Shown here: one piece after another, positions 44,049 to 53,916 of the stretch
How positions within the stretch are numbered: position 1 is the first letter of the stretch
How the letters are laid out: every line of letters starts with the position of its first letter
Source: Thiotrichaceae bacterium UBA973
GTDB lineage: Bacteria; Pseudomonadota; Gammaproteobacteria; Eutrophobiales; Eutrophobiaceae
Length of the DNA: 64,000 bases
Assembly (NCBI GenBank): GCA_002292815.1
Contig: DBBX01000003.1
Span: 9,777-73,776 of the forward strand
Direction of reading: 5' to 3'
The notes under the pieces: generated by a model
What the model was told of the DNA's origin: nothing
Database searches by the model: none
Seen by the model: the letters and a program-made list of their open reading frames with translations, nothing else
Made by a program: the position numbers and the translations under genes

Positions 44049-45541
44049 TAGTGGCCACCCATAATTTTTTCAATTTCTTCCGGTTTATCATGAACACCAA
44101 AACGATCAATGATCGTCGAACTGGCTTCATTAAGCCCGATTAATTCTACTTCTGCACCTTGGCGTCGCAGCTTAATCACCGCTTTATCCAGTGAAGACAC
44201 CGAGGTGATATCCCAAAAATGTGCCCGATTTAGATCAATTACAATCTTCTCTACCGCCTCTTTAAAATCAAAGGCAGCGATAAATTTATCTGCTGAACTG
44301 AAGAATACCTGTCCTACCACATGATAAGTTCGAGTATCGCTATCCTCATCATATTCAGATTCAACATACATCAAATGGCTAATCTTATTTGCAAAAAATA
44401 ATGATGCCAGCAGTACCCCCACAAAGACACCCAAAGCCAGATTATGTGTCCAGACAACAACCAATACTGTCATTATCATGACAAGATTAGAAGAGAGCGG
44501 ATGCTCCTTTAGATCGCGAAAGGAACCCCAGTTAAACGTTCCTATCGATACCATAATCATCACCGCAACCAATGCTGCCATGGGTATCCGACTAATCCAA
44601 TCATCGAGAAACACCACCATGATCAATAATAAAATACCGGCAAGCAAGGTGGATAGACGTCCTCGGCCACCTGATTTTATATTTATCACAGATTGGCCAA
44701 TCATCGCACAACCGGCCATACCGCCCATCAGCCCTGAGCCAATATTGGCAATCCCCTGACCTTTGCACTCTCGATTTTTATCACTATCAGTATCGGTTAA
44801 ATCATCAACAATCGTCGCCGTCATTAATGATTCCAGTAAACCTACTATAGCCAGCGGAACCGCATAGGGAAAAATGATTTTTAACGTCTCCATGGTTAAT
44901 GGCACATCTGGCCACAGAAAAACAGGTAGGGTATCTGGTAACTCGCCCATATCACCTACAGTTCGAATATCCAGTTTCACCATTAATGCGATAGCGGTTA
45001 AAACAATAATGCACACTAGCGGCGAAGGAATCGATTTTCCAATTACAGGAATAAGTGGAAATAAATAAATAATTCCCAAACCGCTAAGGGTCATCACATA
45101 AACATGCCAGGTAACATTCGTTAGCTCAGGTAACTGCGCCATGAAGATCAGTATCGCCAGAGCATTTACAAAACCGGTAACTACCGAACGCGAGACAAAA
45201 CGCATCAAACTGCCTAGCTTGAGGTAGCCAGCAATAATTTGAATCGCTCCGGTTAACAGGGTTGTTGCTAACAGGTATTCTAGTCCGTGTTCTTTTACCA
45301 ACGTCACCATTAACAACGCCATGGCGCCGGTCGCGGCACTGATCATCCCGGCACGCCCACCAACAATAGCCGTTGTCACGGCAATACAGAAAGAGGCGTA
45401 GAGACCCACTTTAGGATCAACACCCGCAATAATAGAGAAGGCAATCGCCTCGGGAATCAACGCAAGCGCGACAACTAGCCCGGCCAGAATGTCAGCACGA
45501 GTATTTCCTAACCAATCTTGTTTTTTTGAGAGTAAAAGCAT
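44048..45541 (-). CDS. SulP/SLC26 anion transporter with STAS domain
   Basis: A 497-residue transporter. The N-terminal part has about 12 membrane segments, starting NTRADILAGLVVALALIPEA, the SulP signature. The C-terminal STAS domain (about residues 395-497) includes IVIDLNRAHFWDITSVSSLD. SulP proteins of this short type transport bicarbonate, sulfate or other anions, usually with sodium. The adjacent UspA gene is a frequent partner. No carboxysome genes are nearby, so the substrate is open. Confidence 0.9.
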   Translation of the reverse strand: MLLLSKKQDWLGNTRADILAGLVVALALIPEAIAFSIIAGVDPKVGLYASFCIAVTTAIVGGRAGMISAATGAMALLMVTLVKEHGLEYLLATTLLTGAIQIIAGYLKLGSLMRFVSRSVVTGFVNALAILIFMAQLPELTNVTWHVYVMTLSGLGIIYLFPLIPVIGKSIPSPLVCIIVLTAIALMVKLDIRTVGDMGELPDTLPVFLWPDVPLTMETLKIIFPYAVPLAIVGLLESLMTATIVDDLTDTDSDKNRECKGQGIANIGSGLMGGMAGCAMIGQSVINIKSGGRGRLSTLLAGILLLIMVVFLDDWISRIPMAALVAVMIMVSIGTFNWGSFRDLKEHPLSSNLVMIMTVLVVVWTHNLALGVFVGVLLASLFFANKISHLMYVESEYDEDSDTRTYHVVGQVFFSSADKFIAAFDFKEAVEKIVIDLNRAHFWDITSVSSLDKAVIKLRRQGAEVELIGLNEASSTIIDRFGVHDKPEEIEKIMGGH

Positions 45542-45868
45542 CTAAATCCTATAATCGATAAGCAACAAACAGCCACAAGCCCTCTGTCTTAGTAAAATTA
45601 AAAATAGTTGGTAGGTATGCACCAATCTGATACCGGGTCTGCTGATAAATCTATTATCGCAGTCGTACATACAAGTTGAGGGGTGTGAAATAGCCCGAAG
45701 ACGAGTTCCAACGCTGGCTATTATAGTCTCTGTTTCGAATCAAGCTAGTGGATAACGGTATATTCTTTACTTTTCATACCTCAATTTTAATAAAGATTGT
45801 TCTCGGACTTGTTTTTATTAATGCTATCATGCGCCACCTTCCTTCAAGCTAATAAAGAGCTAGAACCC

Positions 45869-47251
45869 GTGACAACAGCAGACTTTTCATCACTACCCCT
45901 AAGACCTGAAGAATTGGCAAATATCCAGTCATTGGAGTATCGCACAATGACGCCAATCCAGACTCAAAGCCTACCGGCTATTCTGGAAGGCAAAGACTTA
46001 CTGGCTCAGGCTAAAACCGGTAGTGGTAAAACTGCGGCATTTGCTATTGGTCTGCTGCATAAGCTTGAAATCACCACCTATCAAGTACAAGCAATGATAC
46101 TTTGTCCGACACGCGAACTAGCCGATCAAGTCACTAATGAGATAAGACGCCTTGCACGTTCAATTCCAAATACCAAGATCGTCACTTTATGTGGCGGCAA
46201 ATCAATGGATCCACAACTGGCTTCGCTGGAACATCAACCGCATATAGTTGTTGGTACACCGGGACGAATATTAAAACACCTGGATAAAGGCTCATTAAAA
46301 CTCGATGGTCTGAAAACATTGGTGCTGGATGAGGCCGACCGCATGCTGGACATGGGTTTTCATGACGAAATTATGCGCGTTATAAAAATGACGCCACATA
46401 AAAGACAAACCCTCTTATTCTCTGCAACCTATCCGAATGAAATAAAAAAGATCAGTAACGCGATTCAAATCAATCCGATTGATGTTCGTATTGAAAGTCT
46501 GCATGACGATAAAAAAATTAAACAGATTTTTTATGAAATAACTCCAGGCGAAAGAACAAAGACATTAATCACCTTATTACGGCATTATCAACCAGAATCA
46601 AGTTTAGTATTTTGTAATACTAAACAACAATGCCAGGATCTGGCTAGCGAATTATGGCAACAGGGTTTTCATGCACTGGCCTTACATGGTGATCTTGAAC
46701 AACGTGATCGCGATCAAGTATTGATACAATTTTCTAATAAAAGCTGTTCGATTTTAATCGCAACTGATGTTGCCGCGCGTGGTTTGGATATCAAAGAGCT
46801 ACATGCTGTGATTAATTTCGAGTTGTCCCCCGATCCCGAAATTCATATTCACCGTATTGGTCGCACAGGTCGCGCGGATAAAGAAGGTTTGGCGCTGAGC
46901 ATGTTCATGGAATCTGAAAAATTCAGAATCGAGGCAATCGAAAACTATAAGAAAAGCCCGGTAAAAATTGATAGGACCGCGTCACTCAAAATTAAAGATA
47001 ACATCAAACTCTATCCTCAAATGGTAACGCTATGCATCAATGCCGGTCGTAAAGACAAGGTGCGTGCTGGTGATATCCTCGGTGCCTTAACAGGCAACAC
47101 TGAGCTTGCCGGTGATCAAATTGGTAAAATCGATATCTTTGATAAGCTAGCCTATGTCGCCGTTGAAAGTGCTACTGCAAAGCAGGCGTTAAAAATTCTT
47201 TCTGATGGTAAAATAAAAGGTCGTAAGTTTAGAGTAAAAAGATTGCGCTAA
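45869..47251 (+). CDS. dbpA: DEAD-box RNA helicase DbpA
   Basis: A helicase of about 460 residues. I choose the GTG at 45869 because the family sequence (TTADFSSLPLRPEEL) begins there; an ATG-led extension to 45797 is open but unlike DbpA. Motifs include AKTGSGKT, PTRELADQV, VLDEADRMLDMGF, LFSATY, ATDVAARGLD and HRIGRTGRA. The C-terminal domain (from about residue 385: NAGRKDKVRAGDILGALTG) is the DbpA RNA-binding domain, which binds hairpin 92 of 23S rRNA during 50S assembly. Confidence 0.92.
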   Translation: MTTADFSSLPLRPEELANIQSLEYRTMTPIQTQSLPAILEGKDLLAQAKTGSGKTAAFAIGLLHKLEITTYQVQAMILCPTRELADQVTNEIRRLARSIPNTKIVTLCGGKSMDPQLASLEHQPHIVVGTPGRILKHLDKGSLKLDGLKTLVLDEADRMLDMGFHDEIMRVIKMTPHKRQTLLFSATYPNEIKKISNAIQINPIDVRIESLHDDKKIKQIFYEITPGERTKTLITLLRHYQPESSLVFCNTKQQCQDLASELWQQGFHALALHGDLEQRDRDQVLIQFSNKSCSILIATDVAARGLDIKELHAVINFELSPDPEIHIHRIGRTGRADKEGLALSMFMESEKFRIEAIENYKKSPVKIDRTASLKIKDNIKLYPQMVTLCINAGRKDKVRAGDILGALTGNTELAGDQIGKIDIFDKLAYVAVESATAKQALKILSDGKIKGRKFRVKRLR

Positions 47252-47291
47252 GATTTAAAGGGAGAAATAAATGCTCCTGAATCCATAACGT

Positions 47292-48251
47292 TTAAATCTG
47301 GTCAGAAAAATACCTAAGCATGCGTGCACGCATGTCTTTATCAGGTAACTTTCCATAGGCTGCGCCCATATTTTCATGCATATGTGCGACTTGAGATGTT
47401 GCTGGTATCGCACAGGTCACTGCTGGATGAGACACCACAAACTTTAAAAAAAACTGCGCCCAATTCTCACAATCAAATTCCTTTGCCCAATCAGGTAAGG
47501 TTTTTCCCTCAACCATGTCAAATAAACCGCCACGTTGAAACGGTCGATTGACAATCACCGCAATGTTGCGTTCCTTTGCAATAGGTAATAGGCGTTGCTC
47601 TACTTCGCGATCAACCATATTGTAAGTGAACTGCACAAAATCAAAATTTTCTTCCAGCAATGCCTTTTCCATTTTCTCATGGCGTCTTCCGTGCGACGTT
47701 GTAATGCCGATATAACGGATGCGCCCTTGCGCTTTCCATTCCTTCAAGGTCTCCAAATGCGTTCGCCAACTCAGCATATTATGGATCTGCATTAAATCGA
47801 ATTGTTTCACACCCCACATTTCCTCGGCCGATGCCATCTGATTTATGCCAAAACTCTTCCCCAGGGTCCAAACCTTGGTCGCAGAGAATAATCCAGCAGG
47901 AGAGTCCAATTTAGTCAGGCAGTGCCCAATAACTGCTTGAGATGAACCATACATCGGCGAAGAATCCACCATGGCACCTCCACGCGCAAAAAACGCCTGT
48001 AATATCCTCACACAGCGCGCACGATCTTTTTCATCGCCACCTACACTGAACGTTAGCCAGGAACCCATACCAATTATGGGTATCATTTCCTTAGTAGCCG
48101 GGATGGCCTTGGTTAATATAGAAGACGCCAAATTAGCGGTCGATGCACGAAACGGCAAGATTGAAATAAGCGGCGTAAGTGTTAAGGCCCCTGCAGACTT
48201 CAAAAAAGAACGGCGCGGTAATTGAATCCGGCCAAATTTATCCTCCATCAC
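47292..48251 (-). CDS. Tat-exported aldo/keto reductase
   Basis: A 319-residue aldo/keto reductase with a twin-arginine signal: PRRSFLKSAG at residues 12-21, followed by a hydrophobic stretch. The catalytic Asp, Tyr and His pattern is in GAMVDSSPMYGSSQ and MQIHNMLSW. Tat export implies that the cofactor-bearing enzyme folds before export. The GGxGT-like NADPH-binding loops are replaced by NRPFQRGGLF. It overlaps the start region of ybiT on the other strand, but if ybiT starts at 48396 as I propose, the two do not overlap. Confidence 0.85.
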   Translation of the reverse strand: MMEDKFGRIQLPRRSFLKSAGALTLTPLISILPFRASTANLASSILTKAIPATKEMIPIIGMGSWLTFSVGGDEKDRARCVRILQAFFARGGAMVDSSPMYGSSQAVIGHCLTKLDSPAGLFSATKVWTLGKSFGINQMASAEEMWGVKQFDLMQIHNMLSWRTHLETLKEWKAQGRIRYIGITTSHGRRHEKMEKALLEENFDFVQFTYNMVDREVEQRLLPIAKERNIAVIVNRPFQRGGLFDMVEGKTLPDWAKEFDCENWAQFFLKFVVSHPAVTCAIPATSQVAHMHENMGAAYGKLPDKDMRARMLRYFSDQI

Positions 48252-48395
48252 CTCTACCTCATCTATTTACAGAATCTATACGATTTCAGCATAACTGTAG
48301 CCGATTTCGTACAGTTTAACTCGACGTTTCAGCCTCAAACACCTATAGTACGCCACCGTTTAAGCGGCTCATTCAACAGTACTCAGGGAAATCCA

Positions 48396-50012
48396 TTGAT
48401 CTCAACAGCAAACATCACCATGCAGTTTGGCGCCAAGCCATTATTTGAAAATATATCGGTCAAATTCAGCGATAGTAACCGCTATGGCCTGATTGGAGCC
48501 AATGGTTGCGGCAAATCGACTTTCATGAAGATACTTGATGGCAGTCTTGCACCAACATCGGGCAATGTTTCTATTGGACCAACAGATCGTGTCGGCAAAT
48601 TACATCAGGATCAATTTGCCTTTGAAGAATACGGTGTTATCGACACAGTCATTATGGGTCACACGGAATTGTGGAAAGTGAAACAAGAGCGTGATCGAAT
48701 TTATTCCCTACCCGAAATGACTGAAGAAGATGGTATGAAAGTCGCTGAACTCGAAATCAGGTTTGGTGAAATGGATGGTTATAGTGCAGAAAGCCGGGCC
48801 GGTGAATTGCTCATCAGTGCAGGTATAGAATTAGAACTACATGATGGCCCAATGAGTGAAGTAGCCCCAGGTTGGAAACTACGAGTACTATTGGCACAGG
48901 CCCTGTTTTCAGATCCTGACATTCTTTTACTTGATGAACCAACCAATAACCTGGACATCAATACTATCCGTTGGTTAGAGACCGTGCTCAATGGGCGCAA
49001 GAGCACCATGGTCATCATTTCTCATGATCGACATTTCCTGAATGCCGTTTGTACCCATATTGCCGATATCGATTACGGCGAATTGCGTGTCTACCCTGGC
49101 AACTACGATGATTTCATGACGGCGTCGACACAAGCACGCGAACGTTTACATTCAGAAAATGCTAAAAAATCAACACAAATAGCGGACCTGCAACAATTTG
49201 TCAGTCGCTTCTCGGCCAATGCGTCAAAGGCGAAACAAGCAACTTCACGTGCCAAGCAACTGGAAAAAATTAAACTGGATGAGGTTAAACCCTCTAGCCG
49301 TGTCAGCCCTTTCATTCGTTTTAACCAAACAAAAAAATTACATCGCCTGGCATTAACCATCGAAGACCTCAGTCATGGTTATGACGGTGAGACATTATTT
49401 AGCAAAGGCAATATGATCCTGGAAGCTGGTGCTCGTCTAGCCGTCATTGGTGAGAACGGCGCGGGGAAATCAACCCTGTTACGCTGCCTGATGAATGAGA
49501 TCGCAGCAAACAACGGCATCATAAAATGGGCTGAAAATGCAGTTCAGTCATACTGTCCACAGGACACTGCCGCTGTCTTTACCTCTGACATAAATCTATT
49601 CGATTGGATGAGTCAATGGCGTAAACCTAAACACGATGATCAAGCTGTACGCGCAACATTAGGACGTCTTTTATTTTCAACCGATGACTTTAATAAAAAG
49701 GCCAACGTCTGTTCTGGTGGTGAAAAGAATCGATTGTTGTTTGGCAAGTTGATGATGCAAGAAACCAATGTATTAATAATGGATGAGCCTACCAATCATC
49801 TGGACATGGAAGCGATTGAAGCGTTAAACCTCGCCTTGGAACATTACGAAGGGACGTTAATCTTCGTCAGTCATGACCGTGAGTTTGTTTCATCATTGGC
49901 GACACGTGTCATTGAAATAAAAGACAATAAATTAATCGATTTCCAGGGTAGCTATGAAGAATATTTGGTCAGCCAGCAGGAAGTTGGAAAGAAAGTCGCT
50001 AACTCCAGATAA
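48396..50012 (+). CDS. ybiT: ABC-F ATPase YbiT
   Basis: An ABC-F protein of about 538 residues. I choose the TTG at 48396 because the family N-terminus (ISTANITMQFGAKPLFEN) begins there and GGG lies seven bases before it; an ATG-led extension would add 58 unlike residues. Domain 1 has GANGCGKS and LLLDEPTNNLDI, and domain 2 has GENGAGKS and LIMDEPTNHLDM. It acts on ribosomes to regulate translation. The methyltransferase-like gene starts 4 bases after its stop. Confidence 0.92.
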   Translation: MISTANITMQFGAKPLFENISVKFSDSNRYGLIGANGCGKSTFMKILDGSLAPTSGNVSIGPTDRVGKLHQDQFAFEEYGVIDTVIMGHTELWKVKQERDRIYSLPEMTEEDGMKVAELEIRFGEMDGYSAESRAGELLISAGIELELHDGPMSEVAPGWKLRVLLAQALFSDPDILLLDEPTNNLDINTIRWLETVLNGRKSTMVIISHDRHFLNAVCTHIADIDYGELRVYPGNYDDFMTASTQARERLHSENAKKSTQIADLQQFVSRFSANASKAKQATSRAKQLEKIKLDEVKPSSRVSPFIRFNQTKKLHRLALTIEDLSHGYDGETLFSKGNMILEAGARLAVIGENGAGKSTLLRCLMNEIAANNGIIKWAENAVQSYCPQDTAAVFTSDINLFDWMSQWRKPKHDDQAVRATLGRLLFSTDDFNKKANVCSGGEKNRLLFGKLMMQETNVLIMDEPTNHLDMEAIEALNLALEHYEGTLIFVSHDREFVSSLATRVIEIKDNKLIDFQGSYEEYLVSQQEVGKKVANSR

Positions 50013-50016
50013 ATAA

Positions 50017-50754
50017 ATGTCTATTGTTTTTGAAGAAATAGATTTTCAAACAACGCCACTCGGAGACATCAGTCTTAGACGTCGTTCAGAACCACGATTC
50101 GACAACATCATTCTTTATGAGGTAAAGCTTGGCGACGAGTTTCTCATGTCTAGCCTATTTACCGAATCTGAGATTCAACTTTCAAAATTAGGGCTCACGG
50201 CTCTTAAAGAAAATAACCATACAAAAAATCTGGATATAATCGTTGGTGGATTAGGTCTTGGTTATACCGCTGTTGCGGCACTGGAAGATCCTGCTATCAA
50301 ATCACTTAGGGTTATTGAAGTCATGGCTCCGGTGATTGATTGGCACCAGCGTGGCCTTGTCCCACTTGGCGATAAATTAACGGCAGACTCACGCTGTACA
50401 CTGGTTCATGATGATTTCTTTGCTATTGCCTCTGCTGATAATGGTAGTTTTGATAAAGAAGAACCAGAAAAATTAGTGCATGCAGTACTGCTCGACATCG
50501 ACCATTCACCGAGCCATTGGCTCAATGAAGGTAACCGTTCTTTCTATACGGTGTCTGCATTAGAAAACCTCTCCAGGAAAATACTTCCCAGTGGTATTTT
50601 TGGTGTCTGGTCAAACGACCCGCCAGACAATGATTTCATAAAGCTACTTGAGTCTGTATTCCAATCAGTTGAATCACATATAGTTAGCTTTCCAAACCCA
50701 TACACAGACGGAAATTCTGCCTGCACTGTTTATGTCGCACAAACTAAACCCTAG
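50017..50754 (+). CDS. Spermidine synthase-like methyltransferase-fold protein
   Basis: A 245-residue protein of the spermidine synthase-like Rossmann family. The glycine-rich loop is IVGGLGLGYTAVAAL, and the next acidic position is in LRVIEVMAPVIDWH. The IDHSPSHWL segment takes the place of the catalytic Asp loop of true spermidine synthases. The spermidine-specific motif is not complete, so I do not call it SpeE. It starts 4 bases after ybiT and is probably cotranscribed with it. Confidence 0.75.
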   Translation: MSIVFEEIDFQTTPLGDISLRRRSEPRFDNIILYEVKLGDEFLMSSLFTESEIQLSKLGLTALKENNHTKNLDIIVGGLGLGYTAVAALEDPAIKSLRVIEVMAPVIDWHQRGLVPLGDKLTADSRCTLVHDDFFAIASADNGSFDKEEPEKLVHAVLLDIDHSPSHWLNEGNRSFYTVSALENLSRKILPSGIFGVWSNDPPDNDFIKLLESVFQSVESHIVSFPNPYTDGNSACTVYVAQTKP

Positions 50755-50800
50755 CCGCATAACATTCATAATCCTGGTAAAAAATATAATTCAAATTCTG

Positions 50801-50814
50801 TTGATTTGGATCAA
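50801..50814 (+). promoter_or_regulatory. FNR/Anr box, class II position
   Basis: A perfect palindrome TTGAT-TTGG-ATCAA. A -10 hexamer TATATT lies at 50837-50842, 22 bases after the box. The implied transcription start is near 50849, with the box centre at -41.5, the same geometry as at 23632. It should activate the cytochrome c gene at 50898 when oxygen is low. Confidence 0.85.
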
Positions 50815-50836
50815 GATGCTATAAAGTATATAACCT

Positions 50837-50842
50837 TATATT
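50837..50842 (+). promoter_or_regulatory. -10 element of FNR-dependent promoter
   Basis: TATATT matches TATAAT at five of six positions. It stands at the same distance from the FNR box as at the other FNR promoter in this window. Confidence 0.6.
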
Positions 50843-50897
50843 TACATTCAAGATGGTCACATTAGCTTTTGTAGTTACAGATATATAAGGAGTTACT

Positions 50898-51395
50898 ATG
50901 CGTTATATAAAACCGATTCTTCAACTATTGTTATTAGTAAGCATAAACCAAATTGCAGTCGCGGATGAACATGGACATCAAGACGTAAAGACCGAGTTCT
51001 ATCAAGTCACACATGGCAAAGTAGATGCAGCGACATTTATTGGTTGGAGCATGTATCACAACGCATGCGTGAATTGTCATGGCGTCGGCGGAGTTGGTAG
51101 TGACATTGCCCCTGATTTAACAGAAATTGCAGACCGCCTAAGTCCTGAACAATTTAGGTTAAAGGTGATGCACAATACTATTGTCAGATTTACAGGCGAT
51201 GATTGGCGGAATATGGAACAAGCACTGTTTGAAGAAATTGCGAAACAGGAAAAACGTGACGCAGGTGAATTGGAAACAATGCCACGTTGGAAACACAACC
51301 CTGCGGTAACGGCAAATATTAAAAACATTTATCGCTACCTGAAAGCACGCGCGGATGGTGTTATTGGCCCAGAGAAACCGGAACTATTAAAATAG
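50898..51395 (+). CDS. Periplasmic cytochrome c, FNR-controlled
   Basis: A 165-residue exported c-type cytochrome. A signal peptide covers about residues 1-22 (ending AVA). A single heme site ACVNCHG lies near residue 56 and is followed by VGGVGSDIAPDLTEIADRLS; a Met is available in ETMPRWKHN as the sixth ligand. It carries a class I c-type fold with an extra helical segment. The promoter has a perfect FNR box. It probably carries electrons to an anaerobic or microaerobic terminal enzyme. Confidence 0.85.
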   Translation: MRYIKPILQLLLLVSINQIAVADEHGHQDVKTEFYQVTHGKVDAATFIGWSMYHNACVNCHGVGGVGSDIAPDLTEIADRLSPEQFRLKVMHNTIVRFTGDDWRNMEQALFEEIAKQEKRDAGELETMPRWKHNPAVTANIKNIYRYLKARADGVIGPEKPELLK

Positions 51396-51423
51396 TAATT
51401 AAATATTAAGAAAACTATAACGA

Positions 51424-52236
51424 TTATTTTTTTATCTCCGTTAGTATTTTAGCGAACCCTTCAGAGCAACTCATGTTTAAGAATTGGCCATTGCTGCTGT
51501 TTAATGCTCGTTCAGTAAATGAATTTGATTCGATATTAATATCAATGATAGCGCCCTTATTTTGGTAGACCATATTGGCCACATGATTAGGTAAGGTAGT
51601 TGCACCAGATGTTCCTGCAATAATCAGAACATCTGTTTTTTCCGCAACCGCCATGGCACTTTCAAACTTGAAATAATGTTCATCGTAACTTTCATCAAAC
51701 CACAGCACATGCGGACGTGTACCCACACCACAATCGGGACACTTTAAACAGTTTTTATCTTCTACTGATAAAGACTGGTCTTTCTCTCTAAGAAAGAGTT
51801 TTTGTGGTAAGGCAATAAGTCTTTGTTGACACTCATTAACACAACGCATAAAAAAAACATTACCATGTATTTGAAAGGTCCGCTCTGGATTGCTGCCCGC
51901 TCGAATATGTAAGTTATCAACATTCTGAGTAATCAGCGTAAACCTATCCTGAAGGATTCGCTCTATCTCCACCAAAGCAAGATGAGCTTGATTTGGTTCG
52001 GCATTAAGACACACACTCGCACGATAAAGATACCACTGCCATAGTTCATCAGGGTGTTTAGTAAACATGGCATAGGTTGCCATTTCTTGCGGATGATATT
52101 CTTTTGCGCCAACTGTCCAGTAACCTTCAGGACCACGAAACGTCGGGATACCGCTTTCAGACGAAATGCCCGCTCCAGTAAGAAAGGTAATCTGCTTGGC
52201 CTGATCGGAGAATATTGTTTGTAGTCTAGTGCTCAT
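51424..52236 (-). CDS. Sir2-family NAD-dependent protein deacylase
   Basis: A 270-residue sirtuin. The NAD-binding motif GAGISSESGIPTFRG begins at residue 21, TQNVDNLH follows, and the catalytic His is in IHGN. The zinc-binding cysteines are CVNEC and CLKCPDC. The final Rossmann part has GTSGATTLPNHVA. The enzyme removes acyl groups from lysines using NAD+. The bacterial CobB group has Y-x-x-R for desuccinylation; here YLYRASVC may fit that, so desuccinylase activity is possible. Confidence 0.9.
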   Translation of the reverse strand: MSTRLQTIFSDQAKQITFLTGAGISSESGIPTFRGPEGYWTVGAKEYHPQEMATYAMFTKHPDELWQWYLYRASVCLNAEPNQAHLALVEIERILQDRFTLITQNVDNLHIRAGSNPERTFQIHGNVFFMRCVNECQQRLIALPQKLFLREKDQSLSVEDKNCLKCPDCGVGTRPHVLWFDESYDEHYFKFESAMAVAEKTDVLIIAGTSGATTLPNHVANMVYQNKGAIIDINIESNSFTERALNSSNGQFLNMSCSEGFAKILTEIKK

Positions 52237-52390
52237 GCGACAAGCTTGATTTCTTAATATTAATTATTAGTATTTCAGCTCTGTATAATTACAAATAATG
52301 ACAGATCTAATATCATGCGAATATAGATATTGATAAACGTGGGCTGAAGCCTATGATTCCTGATTGACCCTACACATTAATTAATCCCAT

Positions 52391-53383
52391 ATGAATATAA
52401 AACTACTGCTGCTTATCGTTTTAATACTGAATCTCACTTATGCAAATGCTGAATCAGTTAAAGACTTCGGTAGTAACCCCGGTAATGTAAATATGTATAC
52501 GTATGTTCCTGAGAATATGCCCGCTAATGCCCCTTTAGTGGTTTCCCTGCATGGTTGTTTTCAGGATGCTGAAACTTATAACAAAGTGGGTTGGAAAACG
52601 CTGGCAGATACGTGGAAGTTTTATTTGATCTTTCCCGAGCAAAAAAGAAGTAATAATCTTTATAAATGCTGGAATTGGTTTCAGGCGGAAAATATCAAAC
52701 GTGGCCAAGGTGAAAGTAAATCAATTGTGCAAATGATTGAAAAAATGATAGCTGACTATTCAATCGATAATAGTCGAATCTATGTAGAAGGACTCTCCGC
52801 CGGAGCCTATATGACATCAGCCTTGTTAGCCTCCTATCCTGATGTGTTTGCAGGGGGAGCGACCAACGCTGGCGGACCGGCCTTATGTGCTAAGACAGAA
52901 AAGCATTTTTGGGATATCTTTAGTTGGTGGTATTTAAAACAGAGTTTTTCGGACGCTAAAGCATGTATGAATGGCATTGATAAATCACCCGAGGAATGGG
53001 GTGAACTGGTGCATAACGAGGGTTATGAGGACTTTAATGGCCCATGGCCAACCATCTCAATCTGGCATGGTGCAGCCGATGAAACTGTTGATAAAATCAA
53101 CCAGCAAGAACTCATTGACCAATGGACTTATCTTCATGGTATTGACCAGATAGCTGACAAAAAAGGCAAGTCGGGCAAGACGATTAATGTCATTCATGAG
53201 GAATTCCATGACAACAATGGCAAGTTACTTATTGAGACCTATTTAGTCCCTGAGATGTCACACGGGATAGCAGTGGATACAAATGCTGGTTGTGGAGAAA
53301 CGGATAAATATATTCTTGATGCAGGCATCTGCGCAGTGCGCCAAATTGGACTCTTCTGGAAGCTAAATACTGCTCAACAATAA
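52391..53383 (+). CDS. Secreted PHB depolymerase-like esterase
   Basis: A 330-residue secreted esterase. The signal peptide ends near residue 20 (LTYANA). The nucleophile motif is VEGLSAGAYM (Ser136), and the oxyanion segment is VSLHGCFQDAETY. WHGAADETVD may carry the acidic residue, and a C-terminal His lies in EMSHGIAVD. Members degrade polyhydroxyalkanoates or feruloyl and acetyl esters of plant polymers. No PHB synthesis genes are near, so the polymer is unknown. Confidence 0.85.
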   Translation: MNIKLLLLIVLILNLTYANAESVKDFGSNPGNVNMYTYVPENMPANAPLVVSLHGCFQDAETYNKVGWKTLADTWKFYLIFPEQKRSNNLYKCWNWFQAENIKRGQGESKSIVQMIEKMIADYSIDNSRIYVEGLSAGAYMTSALLASYPDVFAGGATNAGGPALCAKTEKHFWDIFSWWYLKQSFSDAKACMNGIDKSPEEWGELVHNEGYEDFNGPWPTISIWHGAADETVDKINQQELIDQWTYLHGIDQIADKKGKSGKTINVIHEEFHDNNGKLLIETYLVPEMSHGIAVDTNAGCGETDKYILDAGICAVRQIGLFWKLNTAQQ

Positions 53384-53394
53384 ACTACTACCGT

Positions 53395-53823
53395 TTAACT
53401 GGCTTTTTCTATGCCAGCAAGAACGATATCAGCAAATCTATTTTCAATTTCAGAATTAGTATCCACCGTAAGATCTTCTGCTATCTCACCAATCATTAAC
53501 TTTGTAAGCTGTTCCGGTAAGGCCTTCTTAAATTTCGTTAACACATCGGCAGGTGCTGCAATTGCCAATAAATCAAACATGTCTAACTTGTGGTGTTCTG
53601 CCAAGAAGTCTATCTGACACTGAATATTATCTATTTTTTTCGATACGGCTGAGTCACCAGTTCCATTCAATGGTTTTCCATTAACCATCAGATAGCCAAG
53701 TTCAGCATAGGCTGGTAAATCATCGGCATTCAAGATCGTAAGTGCCTTTCCTTCGCCTTTGTTAATCAATATTTTTAAATATCTGCCGTCGCTCAGCACG
53801 ACCCATGTTCTTACGTTACTCAT
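53395..53823 (-). CDS. Host-attachment/baeRF-type protein
   Basis: A protein of about 142 residues starting at the ATG at 53823, a better start than the TTG at 53844. It matches the family annotated as host attachment protein (archaeo-eukaryotic release factor-like): NVRTWVVLSDGRYLKILIN at the start, then LLAIAAPADVLTKFKKALPEQL and MIGEIAEDLT. The name derives from one observation and does not prove a role in adhesion. It is likely a ribosome- or stress-related protein. It converges with the esterase gene, 11 bases apart. Confidence 0.8.
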   Translation of the reverse strand: MSNVRTWVVLSDGRYLKILINKGEGKALTILNADDLPAYAELGYLMVNGKPLNGTGDSAVSKKIDNIQCQIDFLAEHHKLDMFDLLAIAAPADVLTKFKKALPEQLTKLMIGEIAEDLTVDTNSEIENRFADIVLAGIEKAS

Positions 53824-53916
53824 AATATTATTTTCTATTAACAATTAATTTTAATAAATATGATGGATGAGAAGATTCACCCACCATATCTATGATACAG
53901 AATAATTTGCCCGCTG

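Noticed and set aside
45797..45868. An ATG-led N-terminal extension of DbpA.
   Set aside because: The family sequence starts at the GTG at 45869, and the extension looks like a random hydrophobic stretch.
48222..48395. An N-terminal extension of YbiT of 58 residues.
   Set aside because: The sequence is unlike the family, it overlaps the aldo/keto reductase gene, and the TTG at 48396 has a good ribosome-binding site.
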